Origin: Bolinopsis microptera
Lineage: Eukaryota; Ctenophora; Tentaculata; Lobata; Bolinopsidae
Assembly: GCF_026151205.1 (NCBI RefSeq)
Contig: NC_087077.1
Span: 15,290,983-15,350,982 of the forward strand
Reading direction: 5' to 3'
DNA length: 60,000 nucleotides
The notes under the pieces were generated by a model that was not told the DNA's origin, searched no databases, and saw nothing but the letters and a program-made list of their open reading frames with translations. The number at the start of each line of letters is the position of its first letter. Position 1 is the first letter of the stretch. Positions 12,722 to 24,700 of the stretch are shown piece after piece. The position numbers were made by a program, and so were the translations under genes.

Positions 12722-14704
12722 ATGTCTTTCTTAGATGAAGAGCTTGCAAAGATAAGAAAGGAGCTTGAGGGCAGTGTTGAAGGTCTCGAAATATTGTCTA
12801 CCAGCCAACATTCTGTCCAAGTTAAAATATGGTGAGGTTACTGATGTGTTTGAATGGACTTAATGATAATTATACAATAAACTATAACTGAATATTGACT
12901 CAATAGCTATAGGTTGTCTGTGGAAAGATTAAACTAATGTTTAATTAACAGGAAGACAGAGTACAAACAACTGAGACTGCTCATCATGTTCCCTGAAGAA
13001 TACCCTCACACGTGTCTCATGGTGGAGGTCAAAAGCAAGTCTCTCCCAGAAAGAGTGATGAAATTGATTGAAAATATTGCTGAGAAAGAAGCCAAAAAAT
13101 TAAAAGGACAATATCAGGTAAAAACGAAACAGTACGGGTTCTTAGCACAATATGCTGTTCTCATTGAAACAGAACAAATGGATTTGAATTTTATGTCTCC
13201 AAATCTTTTCTATAATAATCTACTTTTATGCTTAACATTTAGATTTTAAGAATTGAAATGTAGGATCAAGAGCTGCCCATTCATGTTTGAAAAGGTTGTA
13301 CAATTATATTCATTTCAGGTGATTCAGATATGTAAAGTTGCTCGGCAGTTTTTAGATGAAAACATGTTTATTGTGTGTGCAGATGAGCTTGATGCAGTGA
13401 AGAGTAAACTTTTGGAAGAGGGTGACGAGATAAAGATAAAGCAGAAAGCTGGGTCTTTTCAACTGACTGCTCATAAAAATGGATATTATATGAATCTAAA
13501 GTTTTCTGTCACAGATGACTACCCTGAAACCAATGCCAAGTTAGTCACAAATTATAAAAATCGTCTCGGTAATAAATTGAGCTGTCGTAAACCAATAAAT
13601 GAATATCTGTTAGAGACACATGTTTAAGGGTTCTTGAATCTATGTGTAAGTTTTACTGACATAGCTGTCACTAAATTAAACTAAATATTAACAGGGTGGA
13701 GTGTAAATCGACAAACTTCCCAGCTGATTTGGCAGCGATGTTTGTGAGACAAGGTGTTGAACTTTCTAGACGCTGTGTGGTTCCTCCAGCTATCGAAAAG
13801 AAAGGGTAGGTTCTTAGGTTAGTTAACTATTATTATTCATTACAAAAGAATATGCTCTGCATGTTTGATGTTTTACTGCAAGAAGCTACATCTCACTTCT
13901 TCAATGTTTTCAGAAACGTGCAATATTTATGAGTTTTATACATTTTCACTGAAAACTCAAAACATGTTTTGTTTACAGAGAGCCCCCATTTCAAGTTAAG
14001 CCATCAATTTTACCAGCCGCAGAATACTTGATCAAAGATTGTATCAAGTTCTACCCGATTGCTCAGTGTTCAATATGCGACAATCAAACGTTTCCTCTCG
14101 ATCCTGAAGATGTATGTATCTGGTATTCTTCTTGAATCTCAGTTTTTGTTGTTCAGTAACCGATTATGTTTCAATAATTAGATTTGATCATGATATACAC
14201 GAATGTGTACAAAATTTTGTTATGAATCGAATTCAACCTTAGACCCACAACATTTCAATAAATTTTGTCTACATCTTGCAGGTAACCCAAGATATTCGAG
14301 GACCTGTTTATGTGGAGTATGTGTACTGTTCCCATGTATTTCATCACAAGTGTTTAGATAGATATATGAAATCTCCACCTTTCAAAGGTTAGTTCATCTT
14401 TTTCCATCATACATCGTCTAAAACCGACCCAAACTTCAGTTCAATTATCATATTTCCATTTTGTAGTGCTGTCTGTTAGGGAAGAGCCTCGATAATCATA
14501 ACATCACTAAATTGCCAAATTTTAAAAAATTATAACATTTTAACCACATTCCTCTGACCAGGAGGAAAGAAGTGTCCCATTTGTGGTAAACGTATCTACC
14601 ACGAAAAGTGGAAGGCAACTCCGGAATTAGCTGAGCAAAGGTGGGCATACCAACAGGCAAAGAGAAGAGAGCTGGACGAGGTCACTGATTTTATGGATTT
14701 CTGA
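12722..14704 (+). CDS. Tandem RWD plus RING-H2 protein, putative E3 ubiquitin ligase
   Basis: Seven exons (12722-12831, 12952-13117, 13319-13539, 13695-13805, 13979-14111, 14282-14387, 14562-14704) sum to 990 nt, giving 329 residues. Two RWD-like halves are visible. The first (about 1-100) carries MFPEEYPHTCLMVEVKS and the second (about 115-205) carries FSVTDDYPETNAKVECKS, which align around the YP turn. A RING-H2 finger covers residues 233-290: CSIC, then CSHVFHHKC, then CPIC (C-x2-C, C-x-H-x2-H-x2-C, C-x2-C). RWD domains often bind E2 or partner proteins and RING-H2 recruits E2, so a ubiquitin-ligase role is likely. I do not recognise a named orthologue; RNF25 and RNF14 have a single RWD and other layouts. 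It is first in a same-strand cluster, 345 bp ahead of DPH1. Confidence 0.85.
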
Positions 14705-15025
14705 GGACAATTAACTTGAACTTTTGTGCTTCTTGGCCAAAAAAACTGTTATATCATCATGATGCCACTTTTCATAATACTGTATCATGTGACTGGGCTG
14801 CTCTTGTTTATTGTTTCCGGAGATCAGGGTTTACAACTTTACAACATGATTCTTCACTGTTTTTACTCAGTTGATTTTTGTAAGAGACTTGCTATCGAGT
14901 GTTTGAGTGTTCATTAGTTCATTACGTCATGAAAATCATCATCGTCTATGAAACCATCCAACTTTCAAATTAAATCTTCCAATTTTATCACTATTTAGTA
15001 ACTTTCTCCAGTTATCTAAAAGTAA

Positions 15026-15047
15026 TTAAAACAGACACTTATTTTAG
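15026..15047 (+). promoter_or_regulatory. 3' splice site immediately before DPH1 ATG
   Basis: CACTTATTTTAG ends two bases before the start codon in a gap of only 345 bp after the previous stop. Suitable as a 5'-UTR intron or trans-splice acceptor. Confidence 0.5.
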
Positions 15048-15049
15048 CA

Positions 15050-17230
15050 ATGTTAGCATCAGCCGAGGAGTCATGTCAGTCCTGTTCCTGCAACAAAGAC
15101 ATTAAGCAACCTGAGACTGAACGGTCTGTGGTGGTGAAGCAACCTGAGACTGAACGGTCTGTGGTGGTGAAGGTTACTGAACCCCGCAAGCGAATCCAGA
15201 GGAGGGTTGTTCAGCAGATTCCTGAGGAGCAGTTAAATGATCCTCTCATTAATGAGGCTATTAATGTAGGTATGTGTTACTTTTCATAGGAATCATCTTG
15301 TTTGCTAATGATTAGGAATTAGTAGTTAAAAGCCAGATATTATTGAAATCTGGCTTTTTACCTACCCTTTTTCAAATTGGTAACTGATTTATTTTAAGAT
15401 GACAACCAATTCATAGCACTATTAACTATTACAATTCCCCCCAGAAACTGCCGCAAAACTACAACTTCGAGATCCACAAAAGTATCTGGCGTATCCGTAG
15501 TGCGGGTGCTAAATGTGTAGCACTACAGTTCCCTGAGGGACTCCTCCTATACTCGTGTGTCATAGCGGACATCATTGAAGCGTTTACAGATGCTGAGATG
15601 ATTTTAATGGGAGATGTGACCTATGGGGCCTGCTGTGTGGACGATTTTACTGCTAGAAGTTTGGGTGCTGATTTCATGATTCATTACGGACACTCCTGTC
15701 TTGTTCCTATTGACAGGTGAGTTAATTTAAAGTACTTACTTAATGTTGAGAATATTTACTACAACTTCTTGTGATGTTTCAATGCAGTGTAGTCAGCTGA
15801 CTCTGGGGCAGAACTTTCTAAAATGGTGGACAGTACGGCGGATCACGTACGATATAATAATCAAACTGTTCACCCTTTTAGTAAAGTTCCAACCTAGTGT
15901 CCTCTGCTGTACTGCTATCTCTAGATTACATTAATTATGGTTGAATCTGTATATTTGTTTACACGGAAGATCGTAGCACTAATTAGATTCAGATTCTAAA
16001 GAAATTCAATACATTTCCTCTAACTTAAATTCTCAATTTCCAACAATTTTCTCAGGACAAGCATTACAGTGCTTTACGTGTTTGTGGACATTCAAGTTGA
16101 TCCTAAACATCTTATAGACACATTGAATCTCAACTTTGATAAGAGCAAAAAGATGGCAGTTGTCGGCACTATACAGTTTCTTAATACTTTACACAGGTAC
16201 AGAGTTACCCTTATTGTGATTTATGTAGCCGATTTGTTAACTTAATATTTAATTTAATATATAGCCACAGTCCACAAGTTAGGAAAGTATTACAGCCTGT
16301 TCTTAAAAGTAGGAATTAGTTTTCTAGCATTTCTAACTGCTTCATTTTCATCCTTATACTACTTTGATTAATAAGTTCCCGAAACGTAAACTTAATATTA
16401 CAGTATTGTGGAAGTTTTAAAGACTGAAGGATGGAACCTGGTGATACCGCAATCTAAACCCCTTTCTCCCGGGGAAGTAAGTCATTCTATGATTCCCCGT
16501 CAATTCTTATCACATGTTTTGTTTATTACCAGGACGAAAATATTTTCCTCAACCTGACTTTTGTACATGGAGCGATTTTGATTTTTTAATCTGCGATTTC
16601 TGAACTAGCAACTCTTAAAAACGTCAGGTTTTAGGCTGCACATCGCCTCCGCTGGATTCCTCACTAACATCCCTGCTGTACCTGGGAGACGGTAGATTCC
16701 ACCTGGAGTCCATTATGATATCCAACCCTGAGCTCCCAGCCTACAGATACGATCCTTACAGCAAGTTGCTAACTCAGGAGTACTATGATCATGTCAAGAT
16801 GAAGAGAATACGGTTTGAGGAGATAGAAAAAGCGAAGAAGGCAGAAAAATGGGGGCTTATCTTGGGGACGTTGGGTCGCCAGGGGAACCCAGCTATCTTA
16901 TCAAACATCCAAAAGCAGATCTCTTCCGCGGGTAAAAGTTTTGTAGTGTTGTTAATGTCAGAGATATTCCCGGAGAGACTGGGTCTTATGGCTGAGGTGG
17001 GAGCGTGGGTCCAGGTGGCCTGTCCTAGGTTGTCTATTGACTGGGGCTACGCTTTCCCTGTTCCTCTTTTATCTCCGTATGAAGCTTCTGTCGCGCTCAA
17101 CAATGTTAAGTGGCAGGAGAATTATCCTATGGACTTTTATAGTAATGATTCGTTAGGGCCATGGACAAATAATCATCCTGATAATAAAGTTAAAATTGTG
17201 AGAAAGAAAACTTCTGCAAAGCCCAAATGA
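15050..17230 (+). CDS. DPH1: Diphthamide biosynthesis protein 1 (4Fe-4S radical enzyme subunit)
   Basis: With DPH2, transfers the 3-amino-3-carboxypropyl group of SAM to a histidine of elongation factor 2, the first diphthamide step, in the cytosol. Five exons (15050-15265, 15445-15716, 16056-16196, 16404-16476, 16628-17230) give 1305 nt and 434 residues, close to the usual 430-445. The cluster cysteines lie in [22 protein letters not shown] and [12 protein letters not shown], all conserved. Family blocks [22 protein letters not shown] and [12 protein letters not shown] are present. The N terminus is odd: a cysteine cluster CQSCSC near residue 9, then a 33-bp tandem duplication giving [11 protein letters not shown] twice. 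The gene continues the same-strand cluster. Confidence 0.97.
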
Positions 17231-17548
17231 TTAATTTATCAATTCAGTTATTTTAGATAGTATTTTTTAATTCGAGCCCCATTTACAAATCTTTTAAAAA
17301 TATCTATTCCTTTAGATGTGTTGAATCGTTTTTTGATTTATTAAATCGATTTTTCCATCAAAGCATAATTTCTCAATACAATCATCATCTCAACATTTTT
17401 TAGGACATACCAAATTACTATCATGATTTTATTGATCATGGCATCAGGAAACATTATTATTGTCTCGTTCAAATTGATAACTTATCTTCTGCACACGAAC
17501 CATTGCGATCACCATGAAAAATGTTTAGCGCAGAATTTTAATAACTTA

Positions 17549-18674
17549 TTAAGGGGGGGGGGGGGGGGGACAATGGATATTTTTTTGTGAAACTTGATTT
17601 CGAGATAGTAGTTGACCAACAAACTAGGACCAGTGACCGAACTTTTGAGGGGGTCCCGGACCCCAACCGCCAAACGGTGCCCGCGGGGCAGCCACGCCCA
17701 TATTTGGTCCAAATTAGGCCCAATTTAGCCAAATACCCTCAACATGCCCAAAACCCAAATTTTAGGTGCTCTACTTGTAGCTAGTGGTCTCCTGAACTCG
17801 TATATGAAATTTCATCAAGATTGGACAAAAAATGACTGAGTTATGGGCCAAACCCATATGCCCATATTTGGGCATACCCACCAAATTTGGTAAATTTCGT
17901 CCCATAAATTGAGCAAATATCAATATTTTTGAATGAAACTTACTTTATAAGAAAGGTAAGCCCAAACTACATATTCTCTGTAAGTCATAGCTTTATATCT
18001 GTTTAAATGTGGATACTAAGGCGAAAAGACCACAAAAAATGAACTAAATTGCCTGTATCTTGGTTCGCGATATTCGCGGAATTGATCGCATTAAAATTGT
18101 AACAACTCAATCAGTTTTCAATATTTTTCCATGAAATTTTCGGAATCGACTCGAAGTCGCATTTCCACCTTATTTTGAGAACGAATTTTTGATTTAGGCC
18201 TCAAAAAATATTTGGCGGCCAAATTCTGAATTTTTCCGGGAGAATTTTGTAGTTTAGGCTTACCTTTCTTATAAAGTAAGTTTCAATCAAAAATATTGAT
18301 ATTTGCCCAATTTATGGGACGAAATCTACCAAATTTGGTGCGTATGCCCAAATATGGGCATATGGTTTTTGGCCCATAACTCAGTCATTTTTTGTCCAAT
18401 CTTGATGAAATTTCATATACGAGTTCAGGAGACCACTAGCTACAAGTAGAGCACCTAAAATCTGGGTTTTGGGCATGCTCAGGGTATTTGGCTAAATTGG
18501 GCCTAATTTGAACCAAATATGGGCGTGGCTGCCCCGCGGGCACAGTTTGGCGGTTGGGGTCCGGGACCCCCTCAAAAGTTCGGTCACTGGTCCTAGTTTG
18601 TTGGTCAACTGCTATCTCGAAATCAAGTTTCACAAAAAAATATCCATTGTCCCCCCCCCCCCCCCCCCCCTTAA
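17549..18674. mobile_element. TTAA-flanked foldback element with poly-G/poly-C caps
   Basis: TTAA borders both ends (17549-17552, 18671-18674). Inside each border is a homopolymer of about 16-20 G (left) or C (right), then inverted arms of several hundred bp that include GGGGGTCCCGGACCCC and GCCCATATTTGG. The interior is AT-rich without genes; ORFs in the arms are the same peptide read in both copies. TTAA duplication is typical of piggyBac-type elements, so a non-autonomous relative is likely. It sits 27 bp upstream of the SRP68 start. A relative occupies 35464-36689. Confidence 0.85.
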
Positions 18675-18700
18675 GCATACTAATTTGTATACGTTTGTAG
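18675..18700 (+). promoter_or_regulatory. Branchpoint-like motif and 3' splice site before SRP68 ATG
   Basis: TACTAAT near 18678 resembles a branchpoint and is followed by GTATACGTTTGTAG, whose AG is one base before the ATG. The foldback element ends directly upstream, leaving this signal intact. Confidence 0.5.
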
Positions 18701-18701
18701 G

Positions 18702-21700
18702 ATGGTAGCAGAAAATGATAATTTATCAGATGTTAAGATAGAAGATATACAACTAGAGGATGCTGCTGACAAATCTGAGGAACTTGTCTGTCCCTTCGCT
18801 CTCAGTCGTATGTAAACTTCACATTAAATAATATTCCACCTTCATCTCCTTCACTTACATCAATTAAGAGCCAGTTTTCAATAATTTTACGCTTTTTCGT
18901 TAGCTTTTGTTTTAACTGTTAAACATGCTCTGACATGGTTAAACCCCCCCCCCCCCCCCCCTTAACCACCTTTCTTGTGTTGTTAGTTAATCACATGAGC
19001 GGGATAATGGATATATGAATACCTCATTTCAGTTCATTTCAGTTCATTCCGGTTCATGTCACTGTTTGTTGATCTCTGGTTTGGTCATTTAAAGGTCTAC
19101 TTATTAATTAATTTGGTTATTTAACGATATACTTATTAATTAATTTGGTTATTTGAATATATACTTATTAATTAATTTTGACAGTGCTGAAGGAAATAAA
19201 AGAATATCAGAATCTACACGGTCTGAAACACGATGATTACCAAAGATATAGACAGTACTGCAGCCGCAGACTTCATCGTCTTTACAAAGGTACCTCATTT
19301 AACTTAATTTTTGTTAATTTTCGCAAAAGTTAATTTTTACACTCATTTTAAATGTCGACGCTTAAAATCAATTTAAATCAGATAAACCTCTCCACCCAAA
19401 TACATGTTTAACGATAACTTCATTTGCAGGACTGAAATTTCTGCACGGCGGTAAGAAGTTCACTAACAAGAAGATAACGCCTGATCTATTTGTAAAGGAT
19501 ATCAGGTACATGCAGATCATACTCCTGCAGGCCGAGAGAGCATGGGCTTACGCTATGGATCTCAAACAGTTCGCTAACACTGAGTCTAGGAAACAGGTGC
19601 GGAACAATTATACTTTTTAATTAGTCACCAAATTAGAACTTACAAAATTAGATAGAAAATTAGTTACAAAATTAGTTACAAAATTAGTTACAAAATTAGT
19701 TACAAAATTAGATAGAAAATTAGATAGAAAATTAGTTACAAAATTAGTTACAAAATTAGTTACAAAATTAGTTACAAAATAAGTTACAAAATTAGTTACA
19801 AAATTAGTTACAAAATCAGTTACAAAATTAGTTACAAAGTTAGTTACAAAATTAGTTGCTTTCTGAACAGTTTTGTTGTTTGTCACTAAACACGGTTTAT
19901 CTTCGATAACAATCTGAATATTTACAAAATTCTGATTCAGGTTCACCTGATAGCTAAACTGAAGAAAGCAGTGTTCTACGCAGCAGAGTTGGCATCTAAC
20001 TGCGTCTCTCTAAAATGTGATACAACTACACAGCTAGAAGCTAAAGCTTATCACCACTACATGACAGGGGTTCTGCTGTTCGAACAGGGAAACTGGCAGA
20101 AATCTGTCGTCTCTCTTTCAGCCGCCCAGAAGATTTACAATAAACTCGCCGGTAAGCGTCACTTGTTTAGACATTCCAAATATTTCGGACTGCCATTCAT
20201 CGATATACATAAAATGTACCTCCAAAATGTATCTTCATATCATTACTTCCAACAATTTCAGATGCGGTAGAGGACAGCGAGCTGTACCGTGAGAAACACG
20301 ACGAGATGACCCCTAAAGTGCAGTACTGTCTGTACAATATACAGAGTATGGGTGGGGAGAATGTACAGGGAGAGGACGGAGAGGGATTGTTTCAAGAGCT
20401 GGATAGTATCATCGCTAACAAGGCCACTAAATCTGCTGCCGCTGGTATGTTCTGTAGAGACACGTGATGCCCATATAAGGTAGGGTTGTTTCAGGAGCTG
20501 GATAGTATCATCGCTAACAAGGCAACTAAATCTGCTGCCGCTGGTATGTTCTGTAGAGACACGTGATGCCCATATAAGGTAGGGTTGTTTCAGGAGCTGG
20601 ATAGTATCATCGCTAACAAGGCAACTAAATCTGCTGCCGCTGGTATGTTCTGTAGAGACACGTGATGCCCATATAAGGTAGGGTTGTTCCAGGAGCTGGA
20701 TAGTATCATCGCTAACAAGGCCACTAAATCTGCTGCCGCTGGTATGTTCTGTAGAGACACGTGATGCCCATATAAGGTAGGGTTGTTTCAGGAGCTGGAT
20801 AGTATCATCGCTAACAAGGCAACTAAATCTGCTGCCGCTGGTATGTTCTGTAGAGACACGTGATGGCTGATGCCCATATAAGGTAGGGTTGTTTCAGGAG
20901 CTGGATAGTATCATCGCTAACAAGGCCACTAAATCTGCTGCCGCTGGTATGTTCTGTAGAGACACGTGATGCCCATATAAGGTAGGGTTGTTTCAGGAGC
21001 TGGATAGTATCATCGCTAACAAGGCAACTAAATCTGCTGCCGCTGGTATGTGCTGTAGAGACACGTGGTGCCCATATAAGGTAGGGTTGTTTCAGGAGCT
21101 GGATAGTATCATCGCTAACAAGTAGCCCGGTTCATAAAACAAAAATATTATCCAATAATTACGGCGATAGGCTTATCTGTTGTTCCTTAGGCCAAATAAC
21201 TACCAAAAAAATTTTGAAGCTTCAACTCCAACCGGAAACACCCCCACATGCCACGCCCATTTTTTTCATCAATTTTTAACAGGTAAAAATCTTCATATCA
21301 TCAATTTAGGCATGAAGGAGTGCTTTTAGTGCTCCAACAGTTTGGGGTCTAATAGTAATGGTAGAAAAAGGTTAACTTTAGTCAAAGTCTCAAGTCTCCA
21401 CGGCGCTTGGTTTAGGCGCACCGGATCTCGCGTCTCGCGCCTCCGCCGCGAGATTTGTTGCGCCAAAACTAAAGGTCGTAGAGACATGAGACTTCGACTA
21501 AAGTTAACCTTTTTCTACCATTACTATTTGAGTATCACAGTTTCAGAGCTCTAAACACATTCCTTCATCCTTAAAACAACAATCATATGGATTTTGCCTG
21601 TAAAAGTGGAACTGATCCTTTAAAATCGTTAAAAGAAGTCAGCAGGTTATAATCTAGGTACCTTGGCTTTCGGATGCCTTCGCAAGCAAGCTGTCTAATC

Positions 21701-24700
21701 TTCGTTGCCAGAGGAATATTTTCGTCAAACTAGGATTTAAATGAGGTTCTTATTTCTTCATAACTCGTCACTGATAGGATCAGCATCGATGAGGTCCAAT
21801 AATTCCTTCATAGCTCGTCACTGACAGGGTAACCGATCACTTTTAATAAGGTCTGATGATTTCTTCGAGACTAACGACTAACGAGGATACGTCAAGACAA
21901 AGTATATATTTGGTTTGCTAATAGATTAAATACGACAGTTTATGTTTAAGAATAAAATAAAATCAATATCAAACAACATTTACACATAAAATCTAATAAA
22001 GCTTCCTAAGATCGTCCTTGGTCTCCAGTCCAAATCTCTTCCTGTGAGACTCCACCGCTTGGACCAGCTCCTGAAAGGACTCCTCGTCTCTCGTCATGTG
22101 TGAGTTGAGTCTTGTTGCTAAGGCTAGTGCCCGTTCTGATGAGTCATTCAGAGGAGTTAGTTTCTGAAGTAAACTACGTGATTTGCTGTAAGAAGGGGTA
22201 GATATCCAATCCTCAGCATCCAAGAATGTGTGTGGAACTTCAAGTAGGCTGAAGATCAAGGTTGAACGAGGACCGACGAAATCAATCAGGGAAGATTCCT
22301 TAGCGAGGGCTGGAAGAGTCAATTTTCTGATTTCAGGGAGGACTGATGGAAGTTGACCAATCTTCTTTGCGATCAGGTTCCTCGTCTCCAAAGGTAAGGA
22401 TTCGTCAAACACAGCCAGAGGGACGAGATCTTCAGTTAGGTACCAAGTATGCCTGTTGATAACACTAGCTGTGGAACAGGATACCTTCTTGTTCACCTTC
22501 GAGAACTTCTGGATTCTCCTGTGCAGCTTGAGGTCGTTGGAAGCAGCAGAGAAGAGTGATCCAGAGGTGAACCATGCTTCCAGGTAAACGAAGACGGCAA
22601 ACAGCGCCATTTGTTGGATCTTCTTCTTCGTCCTCCAGTGAAGTCCAAGCTGATGGCGTAGAAGTGACATCTTCAGGATGTCCAGGTTGAGAGAGGATGG
22701 TCTATATCGTCTATGCTAACACTGATCCTAACTTGAAGGGAATCCCACTAATGAAATATCCAGCAGATAATTATTAAATATATCTTAACAGGTAAAATCT
22801 ATAAAATTGTTGATTAAAGCATGAAGGAATGTGTTTGAGACATTGTTGATGTGCTTTCCTAATAGTAATGGTAGAAAAAGGTTAACTTTAGTCGAAGTCT
22901 CATGTCTCTACGACCTTTAGTTTTGGCGCAACAAATCTCGCGGCGGAGGCGCGAGACGCGAGATCCGGTGCGCCTAAACCAAGCGCCGTGGAGACTTGAG
23001 ACTTTGACTAAAGTTAACCTTTTTCTACCATTACTATTAGACCCCAAACTGTTGGAGCACTAAAAGCACTCCTTCATGCCTAAATTGATGATATGAAGAT
23101 TTTTACCTGTTAAAAATTGATGAAAAAAATGGGCGTGGCATGTGGGGGTGTTTCCGGTTGGAGTTGAAGCTTCAAAATTTTTTTGGTAGTTATTTGGCCT
23201 AAGGAACAACAGATAAGCCTATCGCCGTAATTATTGGATAATATTTTTGTTTTATGAACCGGGCTACTAACAAGGCCACTAAATCTGCTGCCGCTGGTAT
23301 GTTCTGTAGAGACACGTGATGCCCATATAAGGTAGGGTTGTTTCAGGAGCTGGATAGTATCATCGCTAACAAGGCCACTAAATCTGCTGCCGCTGGTATG
23401 TTCTGTAGAGACACGTGATGCCCATATAAGGTAGGGTCGTGACACATGATGCCCATATAAGGTAGGATTGTCTCAGGAGCTGGATAGTATCATCGCTAAC
23501 AAGGCCACTAAATCTGCTGCCGCTGGTATGTTCTGTAGAGACACCTGGTATTTTAATGTCGTGTGATTTGTTGTTAATACTGAGTGAGTTTAGTATGAAC
23601 AGCTCTATTGAAGTTTTAGGTAGTTCAGTTGAACTCTTGATAGTCCAGCAACTGTTTTATTTAGATTCTTGTAGATAGACAATTATATATATAATATATT
23701 ATTGTTGCCTTCTTTCTATATGGGTGAAACTTTTGATTGGAATAAATCAAGCCTCTTTTATATCAATACTCTCATTTTCAGTTCGTGAAATCAAATGGGA
23801 AGGTAAAGGTTTCACCATATCTAACGATGATATCAAGATACAACTGGTGCAAATGGAAGATAATATCCAACTTGCAAAGGTCATTTTCTAGTTCATTACG
23901 TCTCAATCTAAGTTTCAGTTTTTCTTGTTTCTAAAAATGATCGCAGTTTAAATTCAATATTGCGTTTTCCGAACTCTACTTATACAAACCCGATACTATC
24001 GTAATACGATGTGTAACAAACTCTGCTTTTCAGGAATGTAGCGACCATGATAAGCGACTGGAACTGTACGAGGAGATATTATCAGCCTGCCGAGAAATCT
24101 CCCAACAGATTAAGAAGGGTGACAAGACAGAGAGTTTGGAATTAATGACGGATTATTTCACCTACATTCGCATTAAAAACACTGTAGATCGGTTCCTGGC
24201 TATGGCTCAACAGGTTCACTATAAATATACATATTCTACTTTAGTATGGTGTACTAGATAATTGAAAAATATAATAAAATAGCAGCATTATTTTATTTCA
24301 TAGTTTATAATATGTACTGGAGATTGATTGAATAATATCTTAATATCCGGCTGTTGTTGGATGAACCACTAAACTAGCCACCCTGCCAGGTATCAGACAG
24401 ACTAGCAGTAGTTGTGGAGACTAGAGCTGGCTCTAAAATAGCCAGACCTGTCTCCACAACAGTGCCACTAAACTAGCCACCCTACAGGTAGCAGACAGAC
24501 TAGCAGGAGTTGTGGAGACTAGAGCTGGCTCTAAAATAGCCAGACCTGTCTCCACAACAGTGCCACTAAACTAGCCACCCTACAGGTAGCAGACAGACTA
24601 GCAGGAGTTGTGGAGACTAGAGCTGGCTCTAAAATAACCAGACCTGTCTCCACAACAGTGCCACTAAACTAGCCACCCTACAGTTAGCAGACAGACTATA

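Noticed and set aside
17538-18708. Frames giving DQQTRTSDRTFEGVPDPNRQ-like peptides here and at 35464-36690
   Set aside because: They are the inverted arms of foldback elements read on either strand; no start context, domain or codon constraint.
19617-19946. 109-codon frame of NFVT repeats
   Set aside because: Product of a 12-bp minisatellite in an SRP68 intron.
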